Of a stretch of 64,000 nucleotides of DNA, positions 1 to 8,243 are shown piece by piece; positions within the stretch are counted from its first letter, which is position 1; every line of letters starts with the position of its first letter. The position numbers and the translations under genes are program-made. Origin of the DNA: Pseudanabaena sp. Chao 1811 (GTDB taxonomy: Bacteria > Cyanobacteriota > Cyanobacteriia > Pseudanabaenales > Pseudanabaenaceae); the NCBI RefSeq assembly GCF_027942295.1, contig NZ_CP101416.1, positions 3,830,501 through 3,894,500 of the forward strand, given 5' to 3'. The notes beneath the pieces are model-generated. The model was given only the letters and a program-made list of their open reading frames with translations, did not search any database and was not told the origin of the DNA.

Positions 1-458
1 AAGCCGATGGTTCCCTTGGAGCCTACGGTATTGCCAATCATCGCCATACCCCTGAGATCGAACAGGTTTGTAGTGATCTAGCAGGTCAAGAGGTGTTAGT
101 CCAATTTACACCTCACCTAATTCCGATGATTCGTGGCATTCTTTCGACGGTATATGCAAAGTTACGCGACCCCGGTTTAGTCAAAGATGATGTGCTGACG
201 ATCTATAAATCTTTTTATCGCAATTCTGAATGGGTACAGGTTTTGCCCAAAAATATTTTTCCACAAACGAAATGGGCATTAGGGACAAATCTCTGTTATC
301 TCGGTGTGGAAGTTGATCCGCGCACAGGTCGCGTCATTGTAGTTTCAGCGATCGACAATCTTATGAAAGGTCAAGCGGCTCAGGCTGTGCAATGTATGAA
401 TATTATGATGGGTTGGGAAGAGTCATTAGCTTTACCTAAGCTAACTTTCTATCCATAA
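1..458 (+). CDS. argC: N-acetyl-gamma-glutamyl-phosphate reductase, C-terminal part
   Basis: This is the 3' end of argC; its start lies outside the window and the reading frame enters at base 3. The enzyme reduces N-acetylglutamyl phosphate to the semialdehyde in arginine synthesis, in the cytosol. The visible part contains [26 protein letters not shown] and the ending [20 protein letters not shown], all typical of the C-terminal half of the family. A hairpin follows directly after the stop, so the gene probably ends a transcription unit. The assignment is firm; only completeness is unknown. Confidence 0.95.
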   Translation, partial: ADGSLGAYGIANHRHTPEIEQVCSDLAGQEVLVQFTPHLIPMIRGILSTVYAKLRDPGLVKDDVLTIYKSFYRNSEWVQVLPKNIFPQTKWALGTNLCYLGVEVDPRTGRVIVVSAIDNLMKGQAAQAVQCMNIMMGWEESLALPKLTFYP

Positions 459-464
459 TTGAAT

Positions 465-482
465 AAGGGGCTTCCGCCCCTT
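465..482 (+). terminator. Hairpin terminator after argC
   Basis: AAGGGGC and GCCCCTT form a perfect 7-bp stem around TTCC, followed by a T-rich stretch (GTTCTTTT). It lies between the argC stop and the chosen thiL start, so it would end argC transcription or attenuate readthrough into thiL. Confidence 0.7.
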
Positions 483-497
483 GTTCTTTTAAAAAAT

Positions 498-1508
498 ATG
501 ACTGCAACAATTAAAAGTTTGGGTGAGCAAGGATTGCTGAAAATATTTCGGCAATACTGTAGTGATGTAGTTGGCGATGACGCAGCACCGATGGGGACAA
601 CCTTGCCAGAGCATCAGATGGTCGTTACTACCGATATGTTAGTGGATGGAGTCCATTTTAGCGATCACACTACGAATCCTGAAGATGTCGGTTGGCGTGC
701 GGCGGCTGTGAATTTATCAGATTTGGCAGCAATGGGGGCTAAACCTTGGGGATTAGTGATGTCTGTGGGCTTGCCACCTGATACAGAAGTTGCATGGATT
801 GAAGGCGTATATCGAGGCTTTAGTGAATGTTTGCAAACCTACGGTACAGAATTAGTGGGTGGAGACACGGTGCGATCGCCAATTCGGACTTTATCCGTAA
901 CAGCGTTTGGACAAGTTCATCAAAGTCAAATCATTCAAAGACATACGGCACAAGTTGGTGATGCGATCGTAATGACGGGGGTACATGGACTCTCAAAGGC
1001 AGGGTTAGAACTTCTATTTAATGCAAACTTAAAAGAGAAATTATTAGCTCCACTCAAAGTTAGGAATCGTATTCTTGCTGGGGAAGGTTTAGTTGAAGCG
1101 ATTTGCCGTTGTCATCAGCGACCAATTCCGCGTTTTGATGCGATCGCCCTTTTACATAAACTGCTCAAACAACATAATCATTTAAAGGATTTCCCGATTT
1201 CAGGCATGGACAGCAGTGATGGTCTTGCCGATGCGATCGCCCAAATTTGTCGATCTAGTAAAGTCGGCGCGAAAATATTTTGGCGATCGCTGCCAATTCA
1301 TCGGGCAGTAAGGACATTAGCAGGTGAGAGTGCCTTAGATTGGGTTTTGTATGGTGGTGAAGATTTTGAACTAATTTTATGTATGCCTTTTAAGTTAGCC
1401 GAGCCATTTGTACATCAATTATCTAATGCGGCAATTATTGGCGAAATTATCGAAGGGAATCAAATTGACGGATTAGAAATGCGATCGGCTTTCCAGCATT
1501 TTTCTTAG
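498..1508 (+). CDS. thiL: Thiamine-monophosphate kinase
   Basis: ThiL phosphorylates thiamine monophosphate with ATP to make thiamine diphosphate, the active cofactor. Family signatures are present: VVGDDAAPM near the N-terminus, TTDMLVDGVHF, an acidic GGDTVRSP loop, and SGMDSSDGLADAI near residue 235, which supply the metal-binding aspartates. The ATG at 498 is preferred over an in-frame TTG at 459: the longer form would translate the argC terminator hairpin, and the family normally starts close to a LGExGLL segment. At 336 residues it matches ThiL length. It is cytosolic and has no operon partner here. Confidence 0.95.
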   Translation: MTATIKSLGEQGLLKIFRQYCSDVVGDDAAPMGTTLPEHQMVVTTDMLVDGVHFSDHTTNPEDVGWRAAAVNLSDLAAMGAKPWGLVMSVGLPPDTEVAWIEGVYRGFSECLQTYGTELVGGDTVRSPIRTLSVTAFGQVHQSQIIQRHTAQVGDAIVMTGVHGLSKAGLELLFNANLKEKLLAPLKVRNRILAGEGLVEAICRCHQRPIPRFDAIALLHKLLKQHNHLKDFPISGMDSSDGLADAIAQICRSSKVGAKIFWRSLPIHRAVRTLAGESALDWVLYGGEDFELILCMPFKLAEPFVHQLSNAAIIGEIIEGNQIDGLEMRSAFQHFS

Positions 1509-1556
1509 CGAGACTACACAAAAGTATTTCTAGCATAGTTATAGACTAAACTCAGG

Positions 1557-1590
1557 TTGTTGTGCCGATCACTAAGCGGCGGCATAACAA
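1557..1590 (+). terminator. Hairpin after thiL
   Basis: TTGTTGTGCCG pairs with CGGCATAACAA (11 bp with one G-T pair) just after the thiL stop. The toxin-antitoxin pair approaches from the other side, so it may act in both directions. Confidence 0.55.
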
Positions 1591-1599
1591 TTTTGTAAA

Positions 1600-1917
1600 T
1601 CACGTTTTTTCAACTAGTTCGCCTTTCAAATATTTATGAAGAATATCTTGAGCAAAGCTAGATACAGATTTACCAAGTTGATTCGCCAAGCCATAGATTT
1701 TATCAGTATCCTGTATTGACATCTGGACTTCAATCTTTTGTCTAGACATTTGACTAATAGCCATTTCCTGAAAATGTTTCATTTCTTCTTTTTCGTTAGG
1801 AATACTGACCCATTCATCATTTTCGATACTTTCTAGTAAAGCCTGTTCTTCTTGATCTAACTGGAGAGAGATAGTAAGTTCATCAATATTCATATTGTCA
1901 AAGTTCAAGTTAGTCAT
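1600..1917 (-). CDS. Putative antitoxin of a BrnT-like module
   Basis: A 105-residue acidic protein with the stretch LLESIENDEWVSIP, then a C-terminal part (IEVQMSIQDTDKIYGLANQLGKSVSSFAQDIL, read here in pieces) that looks like a ribbon-helix-helix or CopG-type DNA-binding and dimerisation segment. It is the second gene of a two-gene unit and overlaps the upstream toxin-like gene by 8 bases, which is typical of type II toxin-antitoxin operons. It probably binds the toxin and represses the shared promoter. The family name is inferred from layout and sequence style. Confidence 0.6.
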   Translation of the reverse strand: MTNLNFDNMNIDELTISLQLDQEEQALLESIENDEWVSIPNEKEEMKHFQEMAISQMSRQKIEVQMSIQDTDKIYGLANQLGKSVSSFAQDILHKYLKGELVEKT

Positions 1918-2194
1918 CCTCTTGATCTCCTAGAAATCTTTTTTTCATTTTTCGACTAGGAAAAATAGTCTTTAAAAAAGTTACAGAGCCATCTTTGATA
2001 AAAGGAACACAATAAACGTAGTCTTTAATTCTAACCACTATAACAGACTGATTTGGATACTTTTCTAAGCTTGATGTTCCAACTATTCCAAGTATCTGAC
2101 CATTTTCAATAGCTTGAACTATATCTTCAAAAGAAATATTTCTTGTTTGTAGTAAATACCTGTTTTTCTCATCATTCCATCTATATTCTTCCAT
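1910..2194 (-). CDS. BrnT-like toxin (putative ribonuclease)
   Basis: A 94-residue basic protein with the pattern W-N-x-E-K-N-x3-L and RNISFEDIVQAIENG, followed by KYPNQSVIVV, YVYCVPFIKDG and FLKTIFPSRK. This arrangement resembles the BrnT/DUF4258 toxin group, RelE-like folds that cleave RNA. As in brnTA systems the toxin gene comes first and the antitoxin second. No activity can be shown from sequence; a wider DUF4258 protein is the alternative. Confidence 0.6.
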   Translation of the reverse strand: MEEYRWNDEKNRYLLQTRNISFEDIVQAIENGQILGIVGTSSLEKYPNQSVIVVRIKDYVYCVPFIKDGSVTFLKTIFPSRKMKKRFLGDQEDD

Positions 2195-2238
2195 ATATAG
2201 CTATCGCCAGCCTTGTGATGACACAAAAATAGAAGATG

Positions 2239-2298
2239 AGTTGCGCTGCAACTTGTTTCTCGTTTTTTGAGAAGTAGGGGCAATTCATGAATTGCCCC
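2239..2298. terminator. Two palindromes downstream of chlI
   Basis: AGTTGC-GCT-GCAACT near 2240-2253 is a short hairpin with a three-base loop. GGGGCAATTC-AT-GAATTGCCCC (2277-2298) is a perfect palindrome 8 bases after the chlI stop. On the minus strand both follow chlI, so they are probable transcription ends for it. Confidence 0.55.
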
Positions 2299-2306
2299 AA
2301 AGGCTT

Positions 2307-3374
2307 CTATTCTTCTTCAAGACCAAATACTTGATTGAAGGTTTTAAGAACTTTGTAGCCTGAATCAATGGATTCTAGAGGATCTTTGCGGAGACGGTGT
2401 CGTAGGCAGAGACCTATTACGGCTTTGATATCATCTACTTCTACTTCTTTGCGTCCTTCCGAAGCCGCATAAGCCTTGGCTGCACGGGTAGTGACGATAT
2501 CACCACGCAAACCATCAATATTCAGATCAGCACAAACTGTCGAGATTTTTAGACGCAAATCGCGATCAATATTTACTTCATTGAGGATAGTCTGTGCTCT
2601 CACGATTTGTTTTTGCTTTTCAGCCTGTTGCTCAGACTTTTCGGCGAGAAATGCGTGGGGGTTATTATCAAAGGTGGTGCGATTTTCGACAATTTGTAAA
2701 CGCAATTCAGGATCGCGAGCGGTCTTGATTTCGGCATACATCCCAAAGCGATCGAGCAACTGTGGACGCAATTCGCCTTCTTCAGGGTTGCCTGAGCCAA
2801 CTAGCACAAAGCGGGCAGGGTGGCGGATCGAAATCCCTTCACGCTCAACGGTATTCCATCCAGAGGCGGCAGAGTCTAACAACACATCGACGAGATGATC
2901 ATCGAGGAGGTTAACTTCATCAATGTAGAGAATGCCACGATTTGCCTTGGCAAGTAGTCCAACTTCAAAGGCTTTGACACCTTCGGATAGGGCTTTTTCG
3001 ATGTCAATTGTGCCGCAAACGCGGTCTTCGGTTGCACCAAGGGGTAAGTCCACCATGATGACTTGCTTGGTTGTCACGGGTAGCTTCTCACCATTGGCAA
3101 TGCGTTGGCGGACTTCTTCGCTTTGTAGGTCGCCATCGGTGGGGTGGCTGCTAAAGGGGTCGTCGGCAACAACTTCAATTTCGGGTAGGAGGTCGGCTAG
3201 GGCGCGAACGGTGGTGGATTTGCCCGTACCGCGATCGCCCATTACCATGACTCCACCAATCTTAGGATCGATGACGTTGAGCAACAGGGCGAGCTTCATC
3301 TCTTCCTGTCCGATCACGGCGGTGAAAGGAAATACAGGTCGTCTTGTCGTTGGTTTAATGGGAGTTGCAATCAA
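2307..3374 (-). CDS. chlI: Magnesium chelatase ATPase subunit I
   Basis: ChlI is the AAA+ motor of the Mg-chelatase (ChlI-ChlD-ChlH) that inserts Mg2+ into protoporphyrin IX, the first committed step of chlorophyll synthesis. The N-terminus has RPVFPFTAVIGQEEMKLAL, the Walker A motif GDRGTGKST near residue 47, Walker B ILYIDEVNLLDDH near 150, and the sensor/arginine-finger stretch GNPEEGELRPQLLDRFG. At 355 residues it is full length. The only in-frame start near the conserved N-terminus is a TTG at 3374, which is unusual. chlD and chlH are not in the window. Confidence 0.96.
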   Translation of the reverse strand: MIATPIKPTTRRPVFPFTAVIGQEEMKLALLLNVIDPKIGGVMVMGDRGTGKSTTVRALADLLPEIEVVADDPFSSHPTDGDLQSEEVRQRIANGEKLPVTTKQVIMVDLPLGATEDRVCGTIDIEKALSEGVKAFEVGLLAKANRGILYIDEVNLLDDHLVDVLLDSAASGWNTVEREGISIRHPARFVLVGSGNPEEGELRPQLLDRFGMYAEIKTARDPELRLQIVENRTTFDNNPHAFLAEKSEQQAEKQKQIVRAQTILNEVNIDRDLRLKISTVCADLNIDGLRGDIVTTRAAKAYAASEGRKEVEVDDIKAVIGLCLRHRLRKDPLESIDSGYKVLKTFNQVFGLEEE

Positions 3375-3489
3375 GGTTTTTTAAATTTTGGATCAATAAA
3401 TGGGTCACTCTAGCCAATATACCGCTTTTCATAACCCAAAAGAATAGGACAGTTACTAAGCTCTATTTCTATTTCGCAAACTCAAACTC

Positions 3490-3530
3490 CGAGAGGGAGT
3501 TGTATCGCTTTGCGATACAACTCCCTCTCG
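3490..3530. repeat. Perfect 19-bp hairpin with TTT loop
   Basis: CGAGAGGGAGTTGTATCGC and its exact complement flank the loop TTT. It lies in the intergenic region between chlI and the methyltransferase gene, upstream of chlI on the minus strand. TAACTTACGT-G-GCGATC follows, and a near copy of that 17-mer recurs near 3648. Confidence 0.8.
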
Positions 3531-3583
3531 ATAACTTACGTGGCGATCAATACAGCAATTTACACTGTGCCTAAGCACAAATG

Positions 3584-3628
3584 GTGAACAATGGTAAGAA
3601 TCGCAAAGCGATTCTTACCATTGTTCAC
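3584..3628. repeat. Perfect 21-bp hairpin with AAA loop
   Basis: The left arm begins GTGAACAATGGTAAGAATCG and the right arm is its exact complement around the loop AAA. It lies about 20 bases beyond the 3' end of the DUF938 methyltransferase gene on the minus strand, so it may terminate that transcript, although no strong T tract follows. Confidence 0.8.
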
Positions 3629-3649
3629 TTTCGTCGGACTGACATTAAC

Positions 3650-4303
3650 TTACGTAGCGATCGCTATGGTTTTCTGAAAAACTACGGATAGATTATTCGA
3701 TGGCATAGGGTGCACTTTTTGCAATGTCAGGTTTTGCTCAGCCGCAACAGCGATGACTTCTTCAAGGTTCCGTACTCCCCATTCTGGATTTTGATAACGC
3801 AAACTAGCATCAAATTCGGCATTGCTAGGCGAAGTATGTTTACCATTTTGTTTATATGCGCCGTAAAGATACAAAATGCCTCCTTCAGGCAAAATCCTGT
3901 TTGCGCCAGACATCAAACCGAGGCAAGCGGTCCAAGGGGCAATATGAATCATATTGATATTTACGATCGCCTGAATATTTTGATCTTGCAGTTGATGGCG
4001 ATCGCTCCAGTCAGGTTCTGTCACATCGATAGTTAGAGGCGCAACGAGGTTCGGTGATGGTTGATGTTGTTGCCAAGCAGTGATACTAGCAATAGCGATC
4101 GGGTTAGGGTCAGAGGGTATCCATTGTCGTGGTTGCAGGTGTGGAGAAAAGTAGACAGCATGTTCACCAGTACCACTAGAAATTTCGAGGATACTACCTG
4201 TTGTTGGCAAAATTTGTGATAGTACTTCTAAAATTGCATCACGATTTCTGGCGGTAGCTGGAGCATATTGTCGAGCATCTTGCATAGCTTCTATATGAAT
4301 CAA
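3650..4303 (-). CDS. DUF938 family SAM-dependent methyltransferase
   Basis: A 217-residue cytosolic protein with a Rossmann-type methyltransferase N-terminus: DARQYAPATARNRDAIL, then motif I as LEISSGTGEHAVYFSPHLQ and the acidic SDPNP that would hold the SAM ribose. INMIHIAPWTACLGLM is also characteristic of DUF938. The substrate of this family is not established. An internal ATG at about 4285, right before the conserved DARQYAPAT, is an equally good start. A 51-codon reading frame ends seven bases upstream and may be co-transcribed. Confidence 0.85.
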   Translation of the reverse strand: MIHIEAMQDARQYAPATARNRDAILEVLSQILPTTGSILEISSGTGEHAVYFSPHLQPRQWIPSDPNPIAIASITAWQQHQPSPNLVAPLTIDVTEPDWSDRHQLQDQNIQAIVNINMIHIAPWTACLGLMSGANRILPEGGILYLYGAYKQNGKHTSPSNAEFDASLRYQNPEWGVRNLEEVIAVAAEQNLTLQKVHPMPSNNLSVVFQKTIAIAT

Positions 4304-4309
4304 ATATTT

Positions 4310-4465
4310 TTATTTAGAGGTTCCAATAATTTGTGGCAAAAGATTTTGCAAGATTTGATTATCTAGGCTTTCTAATTTACCAAGTTTTTTAATTACAAGT
4401 TTTTGCTCTAGGGTTGTGATAATTGGGTTGCTTACTGAAGGCTTAATTAATAATTTTTTCAACAT
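4310..4465 (-). CDS. Possible 51-residue protein
   Basis: An uninterrupted frame from ATG reads MLKKLLIKPSVSNPIITTLE and ends LLPQIIGTSK, stopping seven bases before the DUF938 methyltransferase start. It is lysine- and leucine-rich with amphipathic helix potential, and there is only a weak purine stretch before the ATG. No family was recognised. It could be a small co-transcribed protein or chance. Confidence 0.3.
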   Translation of the reverse strand: MLKKLLIKPSVSNPIITTLEQKLVIKKLGKLESLDNQILQNLLPQIIGTSK

Positions 4466-4534
4466 TTTTTCTTGGTTGAAAATTAGCTATACCTATAGAA
4501 AGCTTGGTCAACTATTAGCGATCGCTCACTTGTA

Positions 4535-4570
4535 AAAAATAAGAGAGTGCTAGCGCACTCTCTTATTTTT
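4535..4570. terminator. Two-way terminator hairpin after the M23 peptidase gene
   Basis: AAAAATAAGAGAGTGC pairs perfectly with GCACTCTCTTATTTTT around TAGC. The A tract on one side and T tract on the other make it functional in either direction. It begins three bases after the end of the M23 peptidase gene on the minus strand. Confidence 0.8.
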
Positions 4571-4572
4571 TA

Positions 4573-5598
4573 TTAAGCTTTATTCCCAGACTTAGGCGAT
4601 TGGGCGAGATACTTTTGTAACTGCTCCATGGCAAGCATCAACTGCGGCGTAGGATCGATAGCTACGAGACCATCCTTCATCTTTTGCCAAATCTCGAAAT
4701 GTAAATGGGGGCCAGTTGCTAAGCCAGTACTACCGACTAAACCGATCACCGTTCCCTGCTTGACCTCTTGACCTGTCTTAACCAATACCTCAGACAAGTG
4801 GGCATAGCGAGTCTCATGGGTATCTCCGTGGGAAATAACGACAATCAAGCCATAACCACCAAGCCAACCCGCAATTTCTACTCGACCACTAAAGGCGGCG
4901 ACTACAGGTGTGCCTTCAGCAGCAGCAAGGTCAGTACCTTGGTGAAAGCGAACTTGCCCAGTGACAGGATGGACGCGAGTTCCAAATAACGAACTAATAG
5001 CCGTTGGGGCAATCAATGGGAAGAGCATTTGCTTATCGCCATTGCTAGGTAAGCTCATTGCCGCAATCTCTTCTGGTGTGAGGCGGCGAACTTGTACGGC
5101 GGTCTCGCCCGAGGCAGCAGCATAGAGAACATTGCCATTTTGGTAGTAGTTTTGCCGATCGCTAATTGCTACTTCAGGGGCGCAAAGATTTGATCTGCGA
5201 CTTGACAGATTACTCGCTTTAGTTTGACAACCACTCGAGCGATTTTCAAGAACAATTTCTACAGGTTGCGATCGCGAAGACTCTGCTCGTGCCGATCGAT
5301 TAGATGTAGTTTCAATATTGACCTGAACCGATTCGCCATTACTTCTAGAATTGCTAGAACTATTAGTAGGCTCAGATTTATAGGCTTTTTCGGTTTTGAT
5401 TTCGACAGTGGTAGGCGCAGGAGCGATCGCTGGTTGAGGTTGCGCTTGGGGAACTGGAGCGGAAGTCTGAGATACTGCAATATCAGGGGAAACGGCTGAT
5501 TTGCTTGCGGCATATGCTGAGCTAACTAGGAGATAGTTATTTGTGGAGAAGCAAAGCAAAGTCGCTAAAGTAATGGTAGAAAGAGTGGATTTTCGCAT
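4573..5598 (-). CDS. Secreted M23 family metallopeptidase
   Basis: The protein starts at MRKSTLSTITLATLLCFSTN, a signal peptide ending near AYAA, and this start lies eight bases after the birA stop; a longer reading to 5670 would overlap birA and bury the signal. A low-complexity Pro/Gln/Ser linker follows. The C-terminal M23 (LytM-like) domain carries the zinc ligands in HQGTDLA and HLHFEIW, plus RYAHLSE. It probably cuts or remodels peptidoglycan peptide bridges in the periplasm. Length is 341 residues. The tight spacing suggests co-transcription with birA. Confidence 0.88.
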   Translation of the reverse strand: MRKSTLSTITLATLLCFSTNNYLLVSSAYAASKSAVSPDIAVSQTSAPVPQAQPQPAIAPAPTTVEIKTEKAYKSEPTNSSSNSRSNGESVQVNIETTSNRSARAESSRSQPVEIVLENRSSGCQTKASNLSSRRSNLCAPEVAISDRQNYYQNGNVLYAAASGETAVQVRRLTPEEIAAMSLPSNGDKQMLFPLIAPTAISSLFGTRVHPVTGQVRFHQGTDLAAAEGTPVVAAFSGRVEIAGWLGGYGLIVVISHGDTHETRYAHLSEVLVKTGQEVKQGTVIGLVGSTGLATGPHLHFEIWQKMKDGLVAIDPTPQLMLAMEQLQKYLAQSPKSGNKA

Positions 5599-5606
5599 AT
5601 TTGAGT

Positions 5607-6347
5607 CTACTGATAGCCGACAGAAAAGTTTTGAGGCTGATAGATCGCATCTTGGGTGTTGCCCTCCCATCTTACTACCAGTTCGCCTGTTGGTCTAATG
5701 TCGATAATTTGACCTTGAAGTTCCCGACCGTCAATCGTTTTACGCACATAGCGTTCACTTAGCATCTCTAAATATTCCGCCAAAAGGCTGGTGATCCCTT
5801 CGCGATCGCAACGAGTTTGCCCCATTTCAATCCCCGTTAGCACCACTTCGATTAATTCATCCATACTTGATAAAGTCGTTGGCAACTCACCTAAAGCGAT
5901 CGCACCATCAGGAACTTCATTTGTCCAGTTAATCCCAATCCCCACCACCGCATAGAGGATTTTGTTTGCCTCAATCTTGGTTTCGGTGAGAATGCCTCCC
6001 AACTTACGGCGATCGATTAACAAATCATTGAGCCATTTCAGCTTCACATTTGCCCCTGTCTGATTCAGAGCCTTAGCAATGCCCCAAGCTGTCCATAGCG
6101 TAATTTGATGCGCCTGAGATGCAGCTAAATTAGGTTGCAAGATCACGGACATGAATAGTCCACCGAGATCTGACTGCCAACTATGTCCGCGTTGTCCCCT
6201 TCCCTTAGTTTGGCGTTTGGCAATAATTACAGTATTTACAGAATCCTGATGACGCTCAAGCAGTCGCCATGCCTCACTATTAGTCGAGTCAATTTCTGCA
6301 TATCTAATTACGGTAAACATTGGACGATGCAATACAGGAGTAAGCAA
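5607..6347 (-). CDS. birA: Biotin--[acetyl-CoA-carboxylase] ligase
   Basis: BirA activates biotin to biotinyl-AMP and attaches it to the biotin carboxyl carrier protein of acetyl-CoA carboxylase. The sequence shows EIDSTNSEAWRL, the nucleotide/biotin loop GRGQRGHSW, and KLKWLNDLLIDRRKLGGILTE. There is no N-terminal helix-turn-helix, so this is the monofunctional ligase rather than the repressor type. The true start may be an internal ATG at about 6320 (MFTVIRYAEIDS). It is followed at once by the M23 peptidase gene on the same strand. Confidence 0.92.
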   Translation of the reverse strand: MLTPVLHRPMFTVIRYAEIDSTNSEAWRLLERHQDSVNTVIIAKRQTKGRGQRGHSWQSDLGGLFMSVILQPNLAASQAHQITLWTAWGIAKALNQTGANVKLKWLNDLLIDRRKLGGILTETKIEANKILYAVVGIGINWTNEVPDGAIALGELPTTLSSMDELIEVVLTGIEMGQTRCDREGITSLLAEYLEMLSERYVRKTIDGRELQGQIIDIRPTGELVVRWEGNTQDAIYQPQNFSVGYQ

Positions 6348-6508
6348 TTTAATAAAAAAACGATTTTACTGCATGGATTCGCCTCACTCCAAAAATCGGG
6401 GCTTTATTTTACTGTGCGACCCTAAGCAATGCTTAGATATGGAAATTTGTGATTATCCTAGTAAATGTTTGGTGCAAAATCCTGTAGGCAAAAATAAGGA
6501 AAGTAAAG

Positions 6509-8194
6509 ATGCGTAGATTAGGTTGGTTTGTCGGTTGGATTTTGCTCAATATTTCCTCCCATATTGCCACTAGCCCCACCAGTTGGGCTTTAGACAAATC
6601 AGTCGATCGCCAAGGGATTGATGCACGTGTTTTACAAAAAACGCCCTATAACCTCACAGGCAAAAATGTATTTATTGGGCAAGTTGAACTCAGCCGCCCT
6701 ACTCGATTTGCTGTCGATAAAATATCGAACAAACTTTTGCAAATTGATCGCGCGATCGTCCAACCTTACGAAGTATTTTTTCGTGATGGTAAAGCTATCC
6801 CCAATAAAAATCTAGACGATCACTCGGCTCAAGTTGCAGCCGTGATCATTAGTCAAGACAAAATTCGGCGGGGAATTGCCCCCGATGCTAAGCTACTTTC
6901 TTCAGCATATTCACAGCGTCGGCAAGATGGACAGCCCGAAGCTTGTCTAGCAGCTCAGTATGTCGCTCGACAATATAACAGCACCGTTCGCGCCATCAAT
7001 TTTAGCTTTGGCGAACTACTAAGTGAAGATCCAAGACCCAAACCACTTTTAGATGGTAATGCTCTGCTTACCCTCTGCGTTGATTGGGTAGCCAACAACT
7101 ACAACACCTTGCCCATAGTTGCAGGCAATCAAGGCAAAGGAGGTATCCCCATTCCCACGGATCTATATAACGGTTTTACAGTCGGCTTTACTCGCGAGGT
7201 CGATGGCATTTACCGTCAAGCTGATCGCGGCAATCTCATTGATGAACCCTTCATTGATCGCAATGACAATGGCAAATACGATCAAGGAGAAGTATTCAGT
7301 GATCTGAATAAAGACGGCAAATGGACAGCAGGTGTAGAAAGCCCCATTAATAGCAGGCGATCGCTTGCACTCCTTGCCCCCGGGAATAACCTCAAGCTCC
7401 CTACGCTCCAGAGTAAATTTAAAAATGCCAATGGCTCCAGTTTTGCCGCCCCCCATGTCGTCGGTACGATCGCCCTTTTACATGAATATGCCAATCGCCA
7501 AATTGAAGCTGGCAACTGGAGCATTGATGCGCGTCGTCACGAATTGATCAAAGCTGTCTTGATCAACTCTGCGGATAAAATCCAAGATCAAGGGGATGGC
7601 AAAATTCTCGGCATGTCTAAAACTATTCTCGATGCCTTTGGTAAAACATGGATTGACACCGAAGCCTACGTCAGTCGGACTATTCCCCTCAGTCGGTACC
7701 TTGGCGCAGGACAACTCAATGCCCATCGGGCTTTTCTGCAATACCAAGCAGGACAGCAATTGCCCAATACTTCTCAAAACAATATTTCAGAAAATATCAA
7801 AGCGATCGGATGGGACACCAATATTGTCGAAGTTGATCAATACCAAGACTACGTGTTTGCCAAACCTCTAGAAGCTGATAGCTATATCTCGGCGACTTTA
7901 ACTTGGGATCGTCAGGTCAAACTCAATGATAAAAATGGCAATGGTTTATTTGATATTGGTGAAAGTTTTACCGACGAAGGCTTTAATAAACTCGAATTGT
8001 ATTTAATGCGATCGCAAGATACCGATATTTCTCAAAGTATTTGGTCATCGGTTAGCCAAGTTGACAACTTACAGCATATTTTTATCAAAATCCCATCTAC
8101 AGACAAATACAAACTCCGAGTTGTATTTAAGTCTCCTCAAAAAAATTCACCAAGCCAACGTTACGGTTTAGCTTGGTGGGCAAAAAATTCTTAA
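6509..8194 (+). CDS. Secreted subtilase (S8 family) with calcium-type loops
   Basis: A 561-residue exported protein (signal-like MRRLGWFVGWILLNISSHIA). The subtilase fold is shown by the catalytic-His segment DDHSAQVAAVI, the oxyanion Asn in IVAGNQGKGG, and the serine motif NGSSFAAPHVVGTIALL. Where the catalytic Asp is expected the sequence is KNVFIGQVELSRP, with Glu in place of the usual VIDTG Asp. Loops such as DRNDNGKYDQGE and DKNGNGLFDIGE look like EF-hand or dockerin-type Ca2+ sites inserted between catalytic elements. The C-terminal part resembles a beta-rich domain. The physiological substrate is unknown. Confidence 0.8.
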   Translation: MRRLGWFVGWILLNISSHIATSPTSWALDKSVDRQGIDARVLQKTPYNLTGKNVFIGQVELSRPTRFAVDKISNKLLQIDRAIVQPYEVFFRDGKAIPNKNLDDHSAQVAAVIISQDKIRRGIAPDAKLLSSAYSQRRQDGQPEACLAAQYVARQYNSTVRAINFSFGELLSEDPRPKPLLDGNALLTLCVDWVANNYNTLPIVAGNQGKGGIPIPTDLYNGFTVGFTREVDGIYRQADRGNLIDEPFIDRNDNGKYDQGEVFSDLNKDGKWTAGVESPINSRRSLALLAPGNNLKLPTLQSKFKNANGSSFAAPHVVGTIALLHEYANRQIEAGNWSIDARRHELIKAVLINSADKIQDQGDGKILGMSKTILDAFGKTWIDTEAYVSRTIPLSRYLGAGQLNAHRAFLQYQAGQQLPNTSQNNISENIKAIGWDTNIVEVDQYQDYVFAKPLEADSYISATLTWDRQVKLNDKNGNGLFDIGESFTDEGFNKLELYLMRSQDTDISQSIWSSVSQVDNLQHIFIKIPSTDKYKLRVVFKSPQKNSPSQRYGLAWWAKNS

Positions 8195-8237
8195 AAGTCA
8201 AATAGAGGGTCGCGCCGCGACTCTCTATTTGACTTTT
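8193..8237. terminator. Two-way terminator between convergent genes
   Basis: AAAAGTCAAATAGAG-G-GTCGCG pairs with its complement with one mismatch, giving a stem of about 21 bp followed by T-rich sequence. It starts inside the subtilase stop codon and ends seven bases before the convergent secreted-protein gene. Confidence 0.8.
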
Positions 8238-8243
8238 GTTTTT

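Noticed and set aside
2476-3384. Two plus-strand frames of 140 and 150 residues opposite chlI
   Set aside because: They are complementary shadows of a highly conserved gene and show Ser/Arg-rich composition typical of antisense frames.
5598-5670. Longer N-terminus for the M23 peptidase
   Set aside because: It would overlap the birA coding end in another frame and put 24 polar residues before an obvious signal peptide.
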